DNA of 64,000 nucleotides from Nonomuraea maritima (GCF_900100395.1 NZ_FNFB01000008.1:126071-190070); one strand, 5' to 3'; numbered from the stretch's first letter, positions 45,838 through 54,529 are shown. A program made the numbers and translations. Notes: generated from the letters alone by a model not told the origin.

Positions 45838-47024
45838 CAACCCCCCAGGGCCGCCAGGCGGCACACGTTTCCGTCGATGACCTGCGCGTACACCGCCTCG
45901 GTCTGCTCGGCCACGCGCGGCCAGGCGTAGCGGGCGCGGGTGCGGCGGGCGCCCGCCGCACCGAGCGCCGCCCGCCGTTCCGGCGAGCCGAGCAGGTCTT
46001 TGAGTGCCCTCGCCAGCGCCCGGGGGCGGCGCGGCGGGACCAGGACGCCGCAGCCGGCGACCGTGTCGAGGTGGCCGCCGACCGCAGAGGCCACGACCGG
46101 GACGCCGCAGGCCATGGCCTCCAGCGGGACCATGCCGAACGGCTCGTACCACGGGACCGTGACCACGACGTCGGCCGCCCGCATCAGTGCCGGCACGTGC
46201 TCGCGCGGGACGGCGCCGATCACGTGCACGCGCTCGCCGATGCCGTGGCCCTCGGCCAGCTCGCGCAGCCGGACCGCCTCCGGGTCGTCGCGACTGCCGC
46301 CGGCGATCACCAGTTCGGCGTCCGGCACCTGGCGCAGCGCCCTGATCACGGTGTCCACGCCCTTGCGCGGCACCAGCCGGCCGATGCTGAGCACCATCGG
46401 GCCGTCCGTACGCGGCGCCACCGGCCCCTGCGGGCAGAACGCCGCCAGGTCGACCCCGCACGGCACGACCGCGATCCGCTGTTCCTGGACGCCCATCGCG
46501 CACAGCTCGCCCACCTCGTCGCTGCAGGTGGCCACGACGGCGTCGGCCCGCCGGCCGATCTCCCGCTCGGTCGCGACGCGGTGCGCGGGGCTGGTGTCGG
46601 CCGCGCCCTGCCAGCGCCGCTTGACCGTCCCGAGCGCGTGGAAGGTCTGCACCACGGGCAGGTCGCGGGCCGCCCGCAGCGCCACCTGGCCGCTCATCCA
46701 GAAGTGCGCGTGCACGACGTCCGGGGGCCGCTCCGACCACCGCTGGGCCAGCCGTTCGGTGAACTCCGGCAGGTACGGCGGCAGGTCGTCCTTGGGGACG
46801 GGGGCCGCGGGGCCCGCCGTGACGTACTCGACCGTGACGCCGGGGGCCAGGGGCACCGACTCCGGCTGCGCCGGCGAGGTGCGGCGGGTGTGGACGGCGA
46901 CGATGTGCCCGCGCTCGGCGAGGGCCGTCGCCAGCGCGGCCACGTGGACGTTCTGGCCGCCGGAGTCCACCCCGCCCGGCCTGGCCAGCGGGTCGGCGTG
47001 CTCGGAAACGAGATCGACCTTCAC
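45837..47024 (-). CDS. Glycosyltransferase family 4
   Basis: 395-residue GT-B retaining glycosyltransferase. The N-terminus has GGVDSGGQNVHVAALATALA, an acceptor-binding glycine motif. The C-terminal donor domain contains VLSIGRLVPRKGVDTVIRAL and EPFGMVPLEAMACGVPVVA, the GT4 EX7E-type motif. No membrane helix is visible, so it acts in the cytoplasm on an activated sugar and a lipid or glycan acceptor. The donor is not known. It overlaps the upstream GT9 gene by 4 bp and the gmhA gene by one base. Confidence 0.88.
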   Translation of the reverse strand: MKVDLVSEHADPLARPGGVDSGGQNVHVAALATALAERGHIVAVHTRRTSPAQPESVPLAPGVTVEYVTAGPAAPVPKDDLPPYLPEFTERLAQRWSERPPDVVHAHFWMSGQVALRAARDLPVVQTFHALGTVKRRWQGAADTSPAHRVATEREIGRRADAVVATCSDEVGELCAMGVQEQRIAVVPCGVDLAAFCPQGPVAPRTDGPMVLSIGRLVPRKGVDTVIRALRQVPDAELVIAGGSRDDPEAVRLRELAEGHGIGERVHVIGAVPREHVPALMRAADVVVTVPWYEPFGMVPLEAMACGVPVVASAVGGHLDTVAGCGVLVPPRRPRALARALKDLLGSPERRAALGAAGARRTRARYAWPRVAEQTEAVYAQVIDGNVCRLAALGG

Positions 47025-48139
47025 TGCGTCAGCTCCCTCACTGCCTTGACCACCTGCTCACTCGTCACCTGGGACAGGCACGGGTGCCCGGGGACCGGGC
47101 AGAGACGCGCCCGGCTGCCGCGGCAGGGCGCGTCCTGGTCTCCCAGCAGCACGGACGGGACGCCGTAGGGCGCCCATCGCGCCGCCGGGACGACGGGGGC
47201 GAACAGGCTCACGACGGGGGTGCCGACCGCCGCGGCGAGGTGCGCCGGACCGGTGTTGCCCGCCACGAGCACGCCCGCGCCCTCGATCACGGCGGCGAGT
47301 TCGGCGAACGTGGTCCGGCCGCCGAGGTCGACGGCGTGCCGGCCGGCCACGAAGGCGGTGAGGTCGCGTTCGTGGCCGGTCACCACCACGTGGTGGCCGT
47401 CCTCGGCGAGCTCGCGCACGGTTCGCCGGTGCCGCTCCGCCGGCCAGGCGCGGGCGGGGGCCGAGGCGCCCGGATGGACCACGACGTACGCGCCCACGTT
47501 CCGCACGAGTTCCGCGACGTCCGGCAGCGGCCGGCGGACCGCGAGCCTGGCGTCGTCGCCGTCCGGCGGCTCGAACCCGGCCGCCCGGGTGAGCGCCAGC
47601 ATCCGCTCGGCCTCCGGGACGTCGGCGTCCTCGTCCACCTGGTGGCGGACGTCGAGCAGCGAGCCGGGGTAGTCGTTGCTGATCGCGGCGATCCTGCCGA
47701 CCCCGGCCAGCCGGAGCAGCAGCGCCAGCGGGAGCGCCGACTGGTGGAAGGAGGTGAGGATCACTGCCTCGTCGACGTCCCGCACCTGGCCGGTCAGGGC
47801 CGCCACATGCTCCTGCGAGACGGGTGGCGGGGGATGGGCGATCCACGGCGCGTGCCACTCGGCCACCCGGTCCACGCCGGGCAGCAGCTCGGCGGCGGCC
47901 CGGCCGTCCGGGCCGGCGAGGAAGACCACCTCGGCGGCGTGCGCCCGCACGGCCCGCACCGCGGGCCCGGCCAGCAACACGTCCCCCGCACCGTCGAGCC
48001 GCACCACGAGCACCCGCCCCCGCCCACGCGCCGCGTCGCCGCGCCCGCGCGCTGCGCCCTTTTGCCCGGGCGCGGTGGCGCGCCCGGGCGCGGGGGCGGG
48101 CTCGCGTCCGGGAGCGGTCTCGCGGTCGCGGCGGGTCAC
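47021..48139 (-). CDS. Glycosyltransferase family 9, second copy
   Basis: 372-residue GT9 protein, distinct from the one at 42418. After a 40-residue Arg/Gly/Pro-rich N-terminal extension it has VLVVRLDGAGDVLLAGPAV, VVHPGASAPARAWPAERH and VAGNTGPAHLAAAVGTPVV, the family motifs. It contains HQSALPLALLLRLAGVGR typical of heptosyltransferases. The GTG start overlaps the GT2 stop; whether the low-complexity extension is translated is uncertain. Two GT9s in one operon suggest at least two heptose transfers. Confidence 0.83.
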   Translation of the reverse strand: MTRRDRETAPGREPAPAPGRATAPGQKGAARGRGDAARGRGRVLVVRLDGAGDVLLAGPAVRAVRAHAAEVVFLAGPDGRAAAELLPGVDRVAEWHAPWIAHPPPPVSQEHVAALTGQVRDVDEAVILTSFHQSALPLALLLRLAGVGRIAAISNDYPGSLLDVRHQVDEDADVPEAERMLALTRAAGFEPPDGDDARLAVRRPLPDVAELVRNVGAYVVVHPGASAPARAWPAERHRRTVRELAEDGHHVVVTGHERDLTAFVAGRHAVDLGGRTTFAELAAVIEGAGVLVAGNTGPAHLAAAVGTPVVSLFAPVVPAARWAPYGVPSVLLGDQDAPCRGSRARLCPVPGHPCLSQVTSEQVVKAVRELTQ

Positions 48140-49077
48140 CGGCGCAGCTCCCCGCGCAGCCGGTGCGCGCAGGCGACCGGTGGGATCAACACGCTGGTGA
48201 CCGCCATGCGCAGTACCTCCTCCGGCGTACGCGGCCCCGGGGCCACCCGCCGCCACGCGAACTCGGCGGTGAGCATCGCCCAGGCGGCCCCCGCCACCCC
48301 GGCGAGGACGAGCGGCGCCCGCCGCGACCGCGCCGCCCCGGCGAGGAGCGCGGCCGCGAGGCCCGCCGCGGTCGTGACGGCGTGCCTGCGCAACCGCCCG
48401 GGTCCGTCGCCGGCCACCGCACGCCACCCCGGCCCGTGCAGCCGCCGCATGAGCACGTCGTCGGCGTTGCCCCGCTGGAAGCGCACGCTGGACCAGAAGC
48501 CGTCCGCGCGCACCGGATGCTCGGTCACCCGCTCGCCCCTGACCAGCCGGTGCCCGGCCCGCAGCGCCCGCAGCGCCAGGTCGGAGTCCTCCCGGTACGC
48601 CCCGGGGAAGCGCTCGTCGAACCCGCCGAGCGACTCCAGCACCCGCCGCCGGTAGGCCATGTCGGCCGTCACCCACAGCGCGTCCTCCAGCCCGGCCGTG
48701 TGCCGCTCGGCGTCGGTGGGAGGGCGGCCCCTGGGCAGCGGCACCACGATGCGCCCCTGGCTGCCGGCCACGTCGCCGGGCAGCCCCGCCAGGTCCGTAC
48801 GGACCGCCTCGGCCCACCCGGGACCCGGCACCACGTCGTCGTCGAGGAACACCACCCACGGGGTGTGCACCGCCCGCCACCCGGCGTTGCGCGCCGCCGC
48901 GGGCCCACGCCCGCCCGACCGCACCACCCGCACGTGCGCGGGCAGCGACTCCAGCACGCCGCTCGCACCAGCGGCCCGCCGGTCGTCCACCACGACCACC
49001 GGCACGTCAGGCCCGACGGCCGCCACGGTGTCGCGCAGGCTCGGCCGCCCCACGGTGGGGATCACCACGGTGATCAC
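48136..49077 (-). CDS. Glycosyltransferase family 2
   Basis: 313-residue GT-A enzyme. The opening is ITVVIPTVGRPSLRDTVAAV, followed by VVDDRRA, then FLDDDVVPGPGW with the DxD-type metal site and GFDERFPGAYREDSDLALRA, the conserved acid motif. A C-terminal stretch (about 230-290) contains one or two hydrophobic segments, suggesting membrane association. The GTG start overlaps the carbamoyltransferase stop by 4 bp. Donor unknown. Confidence 0.85.
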   Translation of the reverse strand: MITVVIPTVGRPSLRDTVAAVGPDVPVVVVDDRRAAGASGVLESLPAHVRVVRSGGRGPAAARNAGWRAVHTPWVVFLDDDVVPGPGWAEAVRTDLAGLPGDVAGSQGRIVVPLPRGRPPTDAERHTAGLEDALWVTADMAYRRRVLESLGGFDERFPGAYREDSDLALRALRAGHRLVRGERVTEHPVRADGFWSSVRFQRGNADDVLMRRLHGPGWRAVAGDGPGRLRRHAVTTAAGLAAALLAGAARSRRAPLVLAGVAGAAWAMLTAEFAWRRVAPGPRTPEEVLRMAVTSVLIPPVACAHRLRGELRR

Positions 49078-50705
49078 GACGCGAACACCTCCCCCCGCCG
49101 CACCAGGTACGGCCCCAGCGCGAGCACGTCCACCGGCGCGGACCCGAAGCACTCGAGCGCGTCGCGCGGATCGTCCACCATGGGCCGGCCCGCGGTGTTG
49201 AGGCTCGTGTTGACCACCACCGGCAGCCCCGTGCGCGCCTCGAACTCGGCCAGCACCCGCGCCATGAGCGGCTGCGCGTCCGGCGAGACGGTCTGGACGC
49301 GCGCGGTCCCGTCCACGTGCACGACCGCGGGGATGCGCGGCGCCCAGTCCGGGCGCACGTCGTGCACGAACAGCATGTACGGCGACGGCACCGGACCCCG
49401 CCCGAAGATCGCAGCGGCCCGCGACTCCAGCACCATCGGCGCGATCGGCCGGAACTGCTCGCGTCCCTTGACGTCGTTGAGCCGCTCGGTGTTGCGCGCG
49501 TGCCCGGGATGCGCCAGCAGCGACCGCTGCCCGAGCGCCCGCGGCCCGTACTCGGAACGGCCCTGGAACCAGGCCACGATGCGGTCGGCCGCCAGCTCGG
49601 CGGCCACGGCGGCGGCCAGGTCGGCCGGCCGCGAGTACGGCACCTTCGCCACGTCGAGCCAGGCGCCCAGCTCCTCGTCGGTGAAGCCGCGCCCGAGCGC
49701 CGCCCCCGCCATCGGCCCGGCCGGCTCGCCGTACGCCTGCGCCAGGTGCAGCGCCCCGCCCAGCGCGGTGCCTGAGTCGCCGGCGGCCGGCTGCACCCAC
49801 AGCTCCTCGAAAGGCCCCTCGTCCAGCAGCCGGGTGTTGGCGACGCAGTTGAGCGCCACGCCGCCGGCCAGCGCCAGCCGCCGCTCGCCGGTGCGAGCGT
49901 GCAGCCAGCGCACCAGCTCCAGCAGCACCTCCTCCAGCCTGGCCTGGACGCTCGCGGCCAGGTCGGCGTGGTCGGACGTCCACGTGCCGCCCCTGGGCAG
50001 CGCCTTGGCGTAGGCGTTCCAGTCGACCGGCTCGACCCGGAACCCGCCGTCGTCGGTGGTGTAGATCGCCTCGCGCAGCGCGTCGAGGTGGCGCGGGGAG
50101 CCGTACGAGGCCATCGCCATGACCTTGTACTCGTCGCTGGACCGCAGGAAGCCGAGGTGTTCGGTGACCTCCTCGTACATCAGCCCCAGCGAGTGCGGCA
50201 GCTCCTGGGCGGCGAGCACCTCCAGCTCGCCGTCGCGGTAGACGCCGGCGAGGTGCGAGACGTCCTCGCCGCGCCCGTCGCACACCAGCACCGCGCAGTC
50301 CCGCCACGGCGAGGCCAGCCCGGCCGAGGCGGCGTGCGCCACGTGGTGCGGCACGTACGCGACCCGGCCAGGATCCAGGCCGGGCAGCGCGGTGGCGAGG
50401 AAGGCGGGGGCGCGCACCGCGTACCGGGTGCGCAGGTCCTCCCACTCGCCCTCCGGGCGGCGCAGCACCAGGGACGGGTCGTAGGAGTAGGCCACCGCGT
50501 CGACGTCCTCGGGGGACAGGCCCGCCTCGCGCAGGCACCAGGCGGCGGCCTGCTCGGGCAGCTCCCAGGCGGAGAACGCCAGCGGCCGCTTGCCGTGCTT
50601 GCGCCGGCTGAAGCGTTCCTCCTCCGCGGCGGCCACGATCCTGCCGTCGACCACCAGCGCCGCGGCGGGGTCGTGGAAGATCGCGTTGATGCCGAGAAAC
50701 CTCAT
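49074..50705 (-). CDS. Carbamoyltransferase (NodU/CmcH/TobZ family)
   Basis: 543-residue O-carbamoyltransferase transferring a carbamoyl group from carbamoyl phosphate, via carbamoyl-AMP, to a hydroxyl. The N-terminal Kae1-like part (about 1-330) has GINAIFHDPAAALV, the metal-binding HHVAHAASA and LAGGVALNCVANTRL. The YrdC-like C-terminal part has EYGPRALGQRSLLAHP and KGREQFRPIAPMVL. Family members decorate nodulation factors, aminoglycosides and cephamycins. Here it probably modifies a sugar of the cluster product. First gene of the operon, divergent from gmhB. Confidence 0.9.
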   Translation of the reverse strand: MRFLGINAIFHDPAAALVVDGRIVAAAEEERFSRRKHGKRPLAFSAWELPEQAAAWCLREAGLSPEDVDAVAYSYDPSLVLRRPEGEWEDLRTRYAVRAPAFLATALPGLDPGRVAYVPHHVAHAASAGLASPWRDCAVLVCDGRGEDVSHLAGVYRDGELEVLAAQELPHSLGLMYEEVTEHLGFLRSSDEYKVMAMASYGSPRHLDALREAIYTTDDGGFRVEPVDWNAYAKALPRGGTWTSDHADLAASVQARLEEVLLELVRWLHARTGERRLALAGGVALNCVANTRLLDEGPFEELWVQPAAGDSGTALGGALHLAQAYGEPAGPMAGAALGRGFTDEELGAWLDVAKVPYSRPADLAAAVAAELAADRIVAWFQGRSEYGPRALGQRSLLAHPGHARNTERLNDVKGREQFRPIAPMVLESRAAAIFGRGPVPSPYMLFVHDVRPDWAPRIPAVVHVDGTARVQTVSPDAQPLMARVLAEFEARTGLPVVVNTSLNTAGRPMVDDPRDALECFGSAPVDVLALGPYLVRRGEVFAS

Positions 50706-50887
50706 GCTTCCTCCCCCTCAGGACGCCCCTGCGGACGTTGAGAACCGCTACCGAGAGAAGCGGCTCCCAAACCTGACGTAACCCCGGGAGGTGTGAAAAC
50801 AGGTCAGCGCTGCTGCGATTGGTCACGCTCAGTAGTTGTTTGCCCGAGGGGGTGCCGGGTAGCTGCCGGACACGCCAACGGAGGTGA
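50706..50887. promoter_or_regulatory. Divergent promoter region of the glycan locus
   Basis: 182 bp between the carbamoyltransferase and gmhB starts. No gene is present. AGCCGCTTCTCTCGGTAGCGG, read on the minus strand, forms an imperfect CCGCT/AGCGG hairpin around 50741-50766. No convincing operator or -10/-35 pair was identified. Promoters for both directions must lie here. Confidence 0.5.
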
Positions 50888-51484
50888 ATGGTGTTCGACA
50901 AGCGACGTCCTGGCGCGGTGCTCTTCGACAGGGACGGAACCCTGATCAGGGACGTGCCGTACAACGGGGATCCCGGCCTCGTCGAGCCCATGCCGGGCGC
51001 GGTCGAGGCGCTGTGCCGGCTCAGAAGAGCCGACGTGCCGGTGGCCGTGGTCACCAACCAGTCGGGCGTCGCCAAGGGCCTGCTGTCGCCGGACGACATG
51101 GACCAGGTCAACGCCAGGGTGGAGGAGCTGCTGGGGCCGTTCGACGCGTGGGCGATCTGCGTCCACGACGAGGGTGACGGCTGTACCTGCCGCAAGCCCG
51201 CTCCGGGCCTGGTGATCAGGGCGGCCGCCGTGCTCGACGTCAGCCCCCGCGACTGCGTGGTCGTGGGCGACATCGGCCGCGACATGGACGCCGCCCGCGC
51301 CGCCGGGGCGCGCGGCATCCTGATCCCGACCCCGCACACGCTGCCCGAGGAGATCGAGCAGGCCCCCGCGATCGCGCACGACCTCGGCGACGCCGTGGAA
51401 CTCGTGCTCGGCGGCGCGACGGAGGCCCCCGTGCCGGCCGCGTCGGGGCCCTGGGCCCGCGCGCTCGGCTGGAGCCGCTGGTGA
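50888..51484 (+). CDS. gmhB: D-glycero-D-manno-heptose 1,7-bisphosphate phosphatase GmhB-like
   Basis: 198-residue HAD-IIIA phosphatase. The nucleophile motif is FDRDGTLI, VVTNQSGVAKG is motif II, and the zinc-binding insert has the C-x-H...C-x-C pattern (CVHDEGDGCTC) before RKPAPG, then VGDIGRDMDAA as motif IV. This pattern is the GmhB signature. It removes the C7 phosphate after HldE kinase action. Divergent from the operon holding gmhA and hldE, so the three genes form a single pathway. The ATG has GGAGG close upstream; GTG 50891 is an alternative. Confidence 0.88.
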   Translation: MVFDKRRPGAVLFDRDGTLIRDVPYNGDPGLVEPMPGAVEALCRLRRADVPVAVVTNQSGVAKGLLSPDDMDQVNARVEELLGPFDAWAICVHDEGDGCTCRKPAPGLVIRAAAVLDVSPRDCVVVGDIGRDMDAARAAGARGILIPTPHTLPEEIEQAPAIAHDLGDAVELVLGGATEAPVPAASGPWARALGWSRW

Positions 51485-52401
51485 GGATCCTGCTCTGGCA
51501 CGTGCACGGCTCGTGGACCAGTGCGTTCATCCGGGGGACGCACGACTACGTGCTCCCGCTCGTACCCGGACGCGGGCCCGACGGGCGAGGCAGGGCGGCC
51601 ACCTTCGACTGGCCCGAGCGCGCCCGCGAGGTGCCCTGGGACCGGCTGCGCGACGAACCCGTCGACGTCGTCGTCTACCAGCGCCCGCACGAGATCGACC
51701 TGGCCGGCGAGTGGCTCGGCCGCGACGTGCCCGGCGTGTACGTCGAGCACAACACCCCCGCCGGCGACGTGCCGCGCACCCGCCACCCGCTCGCCGGCCG
51801 CGACGACATCACGCTCGTCCACGTCACCCATTTCAACGAGCTCTACTGGGACAACGGCAGGGCCCCCACCCGCGTCATCGAGCACGGCGTGCCCGACCCA
51901 GGCCACCTGTACACCGGAGAGCTGCCCAGGGCCGGCGTCGTGGTCAACGAGCCGGTACGGCGCACCCGCGTCGCCGGGACCGACCTGCTGCCCCGCTTCG
52001 CCGCCCGCGTCCCCCTGGACGTGTTCGGGATGAAGGTCACCGGGCTGCCGTACGCCACCCACGAGGACCTGCCCCAGCACGTCATGCACGCCGAACTGGC
52101 GAAAAGACGCGTCTACCTGCACCCCTACCGCTGGACGTCGCTCGGCCTGGCCCTGATCGAGGCGATGATGCTGGGCCTGCCCGTGGTCGCGCTCGCGGCC
52201 ACCGAGGCCGTCGAGGCGGTCCCGCCGGAGGCCGGCGTGCTGTCGACCAAGGTCCACGTGCTGGCCGACGCCCTGGAGGCGTACGTACGCGACCCCGAGA
52301 CCGCCCGCCAGACCGGCAAGGCCGCGCGGTCGGCGGCCCTCGCCCGGCACGGTCTGGCGCGATTCCTCGCCGACTGGGACGACCTGCTCCGGAAGGTATG
52401 A
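51481..52401 (+). CDS. Glycosyltransferase, GT4-like
   Basis: 306-residue GT-B type protein beginning ILLWHVHGSWTSAFIRGTHD. The donor half includes YLHPYRWTSLGLALIEAMML and GLPVVALAATEAVEAVPPEAG, similar to GT4 donor sites. The N-terminal half is divergent from well-known families. GTG 51481 overlaps the gmhB stop. Its link to gmhB places it in the glycan pathway. The predicted donor could be ADP-heptose or another hexose; no evidence decides. Confidence 0.78.
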   Translation: MRILLWHVHGSWTSAFIRGTHDYVLPLVPGRGPDGRGRAATFDWPERAREVPWDRLRDEPVDVVVYQRPHEIDLAGEWLGRDVPGVYVEHNTPAGDVPRTRHPLAGRDDITLVHVTHFNELYWDNGRAPTRVIEHGVPDPGHLYTGELPRAGVVVNEPVRRTRVAGTDLLPRFAARVPLDVFGMKVTGLPYATHEDLPQHVMHAELAKRRVYLHPYRWTSLGLALIEAMMLGLPVVALAATEAVEAVPPEAGVLSTKVHVLADALEAYVRDPETARQTGKAARSAALARHGLARFLADWDDLLRKV

Positions 52402-52430
52402 CGCCGCTCACCGAGGGTAGGCGCGGGCCC

Positions 52431-52712
52431 ATGACGATGCTCGACTGGACCCGCAGGGCGGCCTGCCTTGACCTGGATCCGGAGCTGTTCTTCCCGATCA
52501 CCGTGGAAGGGCCGGGCCAGACCCAGGTCGAGCAGGCCAAACGGATTTGCGCCGGCTGCCCCGTCAGGCGGCCGTGCCTCGACTACGCGATCAGCACCGC
52601 GCAGGCCGACGGCGTCTGGGGCGGCACCGACCCCGCGCAGCGGCGGGAACTCATCCTGACAGCGCCGCCGCGAGAAACCGTTCCCGCTCGCCCGCCTCGA
52701 GGTGATCGCTGA
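52431..52712 (+). CDS. WhiB-like iron-sulfur transcription regulator
   Basis: 93-residue Wbl protein. Four cysteines that bind a 4Fe-4S cluster are in place: Cys12 (RRAACLD), Cys40, Cys43 (CAGC) and Cys49. GVWGGTD follows in the usual turn position, then a basic region. It most resembles WhiB1/WhiB2-type proteins. Wbl proteins act with the primary sigma factor and can sense oxygen or NO. ATG 52431 gives a typical length; an upstream ATG at 52398 would add 11 residues. The 3' end overlaps the opposing deformylase gene by 62 bp. The gene lies 29 bp after the glycosyltransferase. Confidence 0.87.
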   Translation: MTMLDWTRRAACLDLDPELFFPITVEGPGQTQVEQAKRICAGCPVRRPCLDYAISTAQADGVWGGTDPAQRRELILTAPPRETVPARPPRGDR

Positions 52713-53133
52713 ACAGCACCCCGTCGAGGTGGTCGACCTCGTGCTGCAGCACCCTCGCCAGCACGCTCAGCGCGCGCACGGTGACCGGCCGGCCGAACAT
52801 GTCGCGGCCGCGCGCCGTCACCATGAAGGAGCGTTCCAGCGGCCACCACACGCCCGGGGCGGACAGGCACGCCTCGTCGGCGGTGACGCGCCGCGCCGAC
52901 AACTCCAGGCGCGGGTTGACCAGATGGCCCGACTTGCCGTCATAGTTGTAGACGATCACCCGTACCGGCTCGCCGATCTGCGGGGCCGCCACGCCCGCGC
53001 GGCCGGAGCCCGCGTTCATCGTGGCCGTCAGCCGCTTCACCAGCAGCCGCAACTCCTTGTCGAAATCGCGTACCGGCGCGGACGTCTCGCGCAGCACCGG
53101 ATCGTCGAACGTGCGGATCAGCCGTACCGTCAC
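52651..53133 (-). CDS. def: Peptide deformylase
   Basis: 160-residue Fe/Zn enzyme removing the formyl group from new N-termini. Motifs are present with substitutions: GRAGVAAPQIG (motif 1), DEACLSAPG (motif 2, normally EGCLS) and QHEVDHLDG (HExxH, motif 3). GTG 53133 with GGGGAG seven bases upstream gives the family-like start TVRLIRTFDDPVLRE; an upstream GTG at 53163 adds ten residues. The change of EGCLS to EACLS is typical of divergent second copies, so this may be a secondary deformylase. Confidence 0.85.
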   Translation of the reverse strand: MTVRLIRTFDDPVLRETSAPVRDFDKELRLLVKRLTATMNAGSGRAGVAAPQIGEPVRVIVYNYDGKSGHLVNPRLELSARRVTADEACLSAPGVWWPLERSFMVTARGRDMFGRPVTVRALSVLARVLQHEVDHLDGVLFSDHLEAGERERFLAAALSG

Positions 53134-53217
53134 CCGTAACTCCCCGATAGGCGGCGTCGTCACGATCTACGTTTCCCGGCGCCGCCGCACGCCAATCCCC
53201 GGCTTTTCGCCATGTAG

Positions 53218-53336
53218 CACAGAGGTAACAGAGCGGACCCAGCGGCGAAACCACCCGAAAGCACTATCGGAGGGTGTTCTCACAAGAGTCATGTACCTCT
53301 GTGATGCCCGGCCGGGTGCTCGGGGCCCGGCCGGGC
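53218..53336. promoter_or_regulatory. Inverted repeat and leader hairpin upstream of the NnaR-like gene
   Basis: CACAGAGGTA (53218-53227) and TACCTCTGTG (53294-53303) are perfect inverted copies 66 bp apart, suitable for a dimeric regulator. Immediately after, GCCCGGCCGGG (53306-53316) pairs with CCCGGCCGGGC (53326-53336), 26 bp upstream of the start codon. The hairpin could be a leader or attenuator element. Confidence 0.45.
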
Positions 53337-53362
53337 GTCGTGGAGCCCTCGGAGGTGTGGGC

Positions 53363-54529
53363 ATGAGCGAATTCCCTCAGGAGACCGGCTACTCGCCGGA
53401 GACGGCCCCCGACGCCCTGGCGGGCTTCACCGTTGGCGTGACCGCGACGCGGCGCCGCGAGGAGTTCGGGGCGTTGCTCGAACGGCGCGGCGCACGGGTG
53501 GTGAGCGCGCCCGCCATCAGGCTCGTCCCCCTGGCCGAGGACGCCGACCTGCTCGCCGCCACCCGGCAGACCCTCGAGGCGCCGCTGGACGACGTGGTCA
53601 TCACCACCGGCGTCGGGTTCCGCGGCTGGATGGCCGCCGCCGAGGGCTGGGGCCTGTCCGGCGAGCTGAGCGACCACCTGGCCAGGGCCCGCCTGCTCAC
53701 CCGCGGGCCCAAGGCCAGGGGAGCGGTGCGCGCCGCCGGGCTCACCGACGACTGGACGCCCGCCACCGAGTCGTGCGAGGAGATCAAGGTCCACCTCCTC
53801 GCCCAGGACCTGCGCGGCCGCCGCATCGCGGTGCAGCAGCACGGCGAGCCGCTGGCCGCGTTCGTGGCCGACCTGCGCGGGGCGGGGGCCGAGGTCATCG
53901 AGATCCCGGTCTACCGGTGGCTGCCGTACCGCGACATCTCGCCGCTGCGCCGCCTCATCAACCAGACGCTGTCGGGCGCCATCGACGCCGTCGCCTTCAC
54001 CAGCGCCCCCGCCGTCAACTCCATGCTGGCCACCGCGCGGGCCGAAGGACTGGAGGACGCGTTGCTGGCCGCGTTCGGCGGCGGCGTCGTGGCCGCCTGC
54101 GTCGGCCCCGTCACGGCAGGACCGCTCGCCGCGCGAGGCGTCCCGACGCTGCAGCCCGACCGCTCCCGGCTCGGCGCGCTCGCCCGCGTCCTCGCCCGCC
54201 ACCTGCCCGAGCACGGCGTCACCCGGGTCAGCGCGGGCGGCCACCGCCTGGAGATCCGCGGCCACGCGGCCGTCGTGGACGACGCCCTGCGGCCGCTGCC
54301 GCCCGCGCCGATGGCGGTGCTCAAGCGCCTGGCCGACAAGCCGGGCCACGTGGTCTCGCGCGCCGACCTGCGTACGGTGCTGCCCGGCAGCGTCGCGCGC
54401 GAGTCGGCCGAGCACGCGGTCGAGATGGCCGTCACCCGGCTGCGTCGCGCTCTCGGGGCCGGCGAGATCGTCGAAACGGTCGTCAAACGCGGCTACCGCC
54501 TCGCCTGCCGCTACGAGGTGGCCCTTTGA
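53363..54529 (+). CDS. Uroporphyrinogen-III synthase-like protein with winged-helix DNA-binding domain (NnaR-like)
   Basis: 388-residue protein combining a HemD-type fold (about 20-275, GFTVGVTATRRREEFGALLE at its start) with a C-terminal OmpR-type winged helix (about 300-385, VVSRADLRTVLPG then AVEMAVTRLRRAL). The arrangement matches NnaR, the actinobacterial regulator of nitrate/nitrite assimilation genes. The HemD part may not be an active synthase. GGAGG lies seven bases before ATG. The following chelatase gene overlaps its stop. No nirB or nasA gene is in the window, so targets lie elsewhere. Confidence 0.88.
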   Translation: MSEFPQETGYSPETAPDALAGFTVGVTATRRREEFGALLERRGARVVSAPAIRLVPLAEDADLLAATRQTLEAPLDDVVITTGVGFRGWMAAAEGWGLSGELSDHLARARLLTRGPKARGAVRAAGLTDDWTPATESCEEIKVHLLAQDLRGRRIAVQQHGEPLAAFVADLRGAGAEVIEIPVYRWLPYRDISPLRRLINQTLSGAIDAVAFTSAPAVNSMLATARAEGLEDALLAAFGGGVVAACVGPVTAGPLAARGVPTLQPDRSRLGALARVLARHLPEHGVTRVSAGGHRLEIRGHAAVVDDALRPLPPAPMAVLKRLADKPGHVVSRADLRTVLPGSVARESAEHAVEMAVTRLRRALGAGEIVETVVKRGYRLACRYEVAL

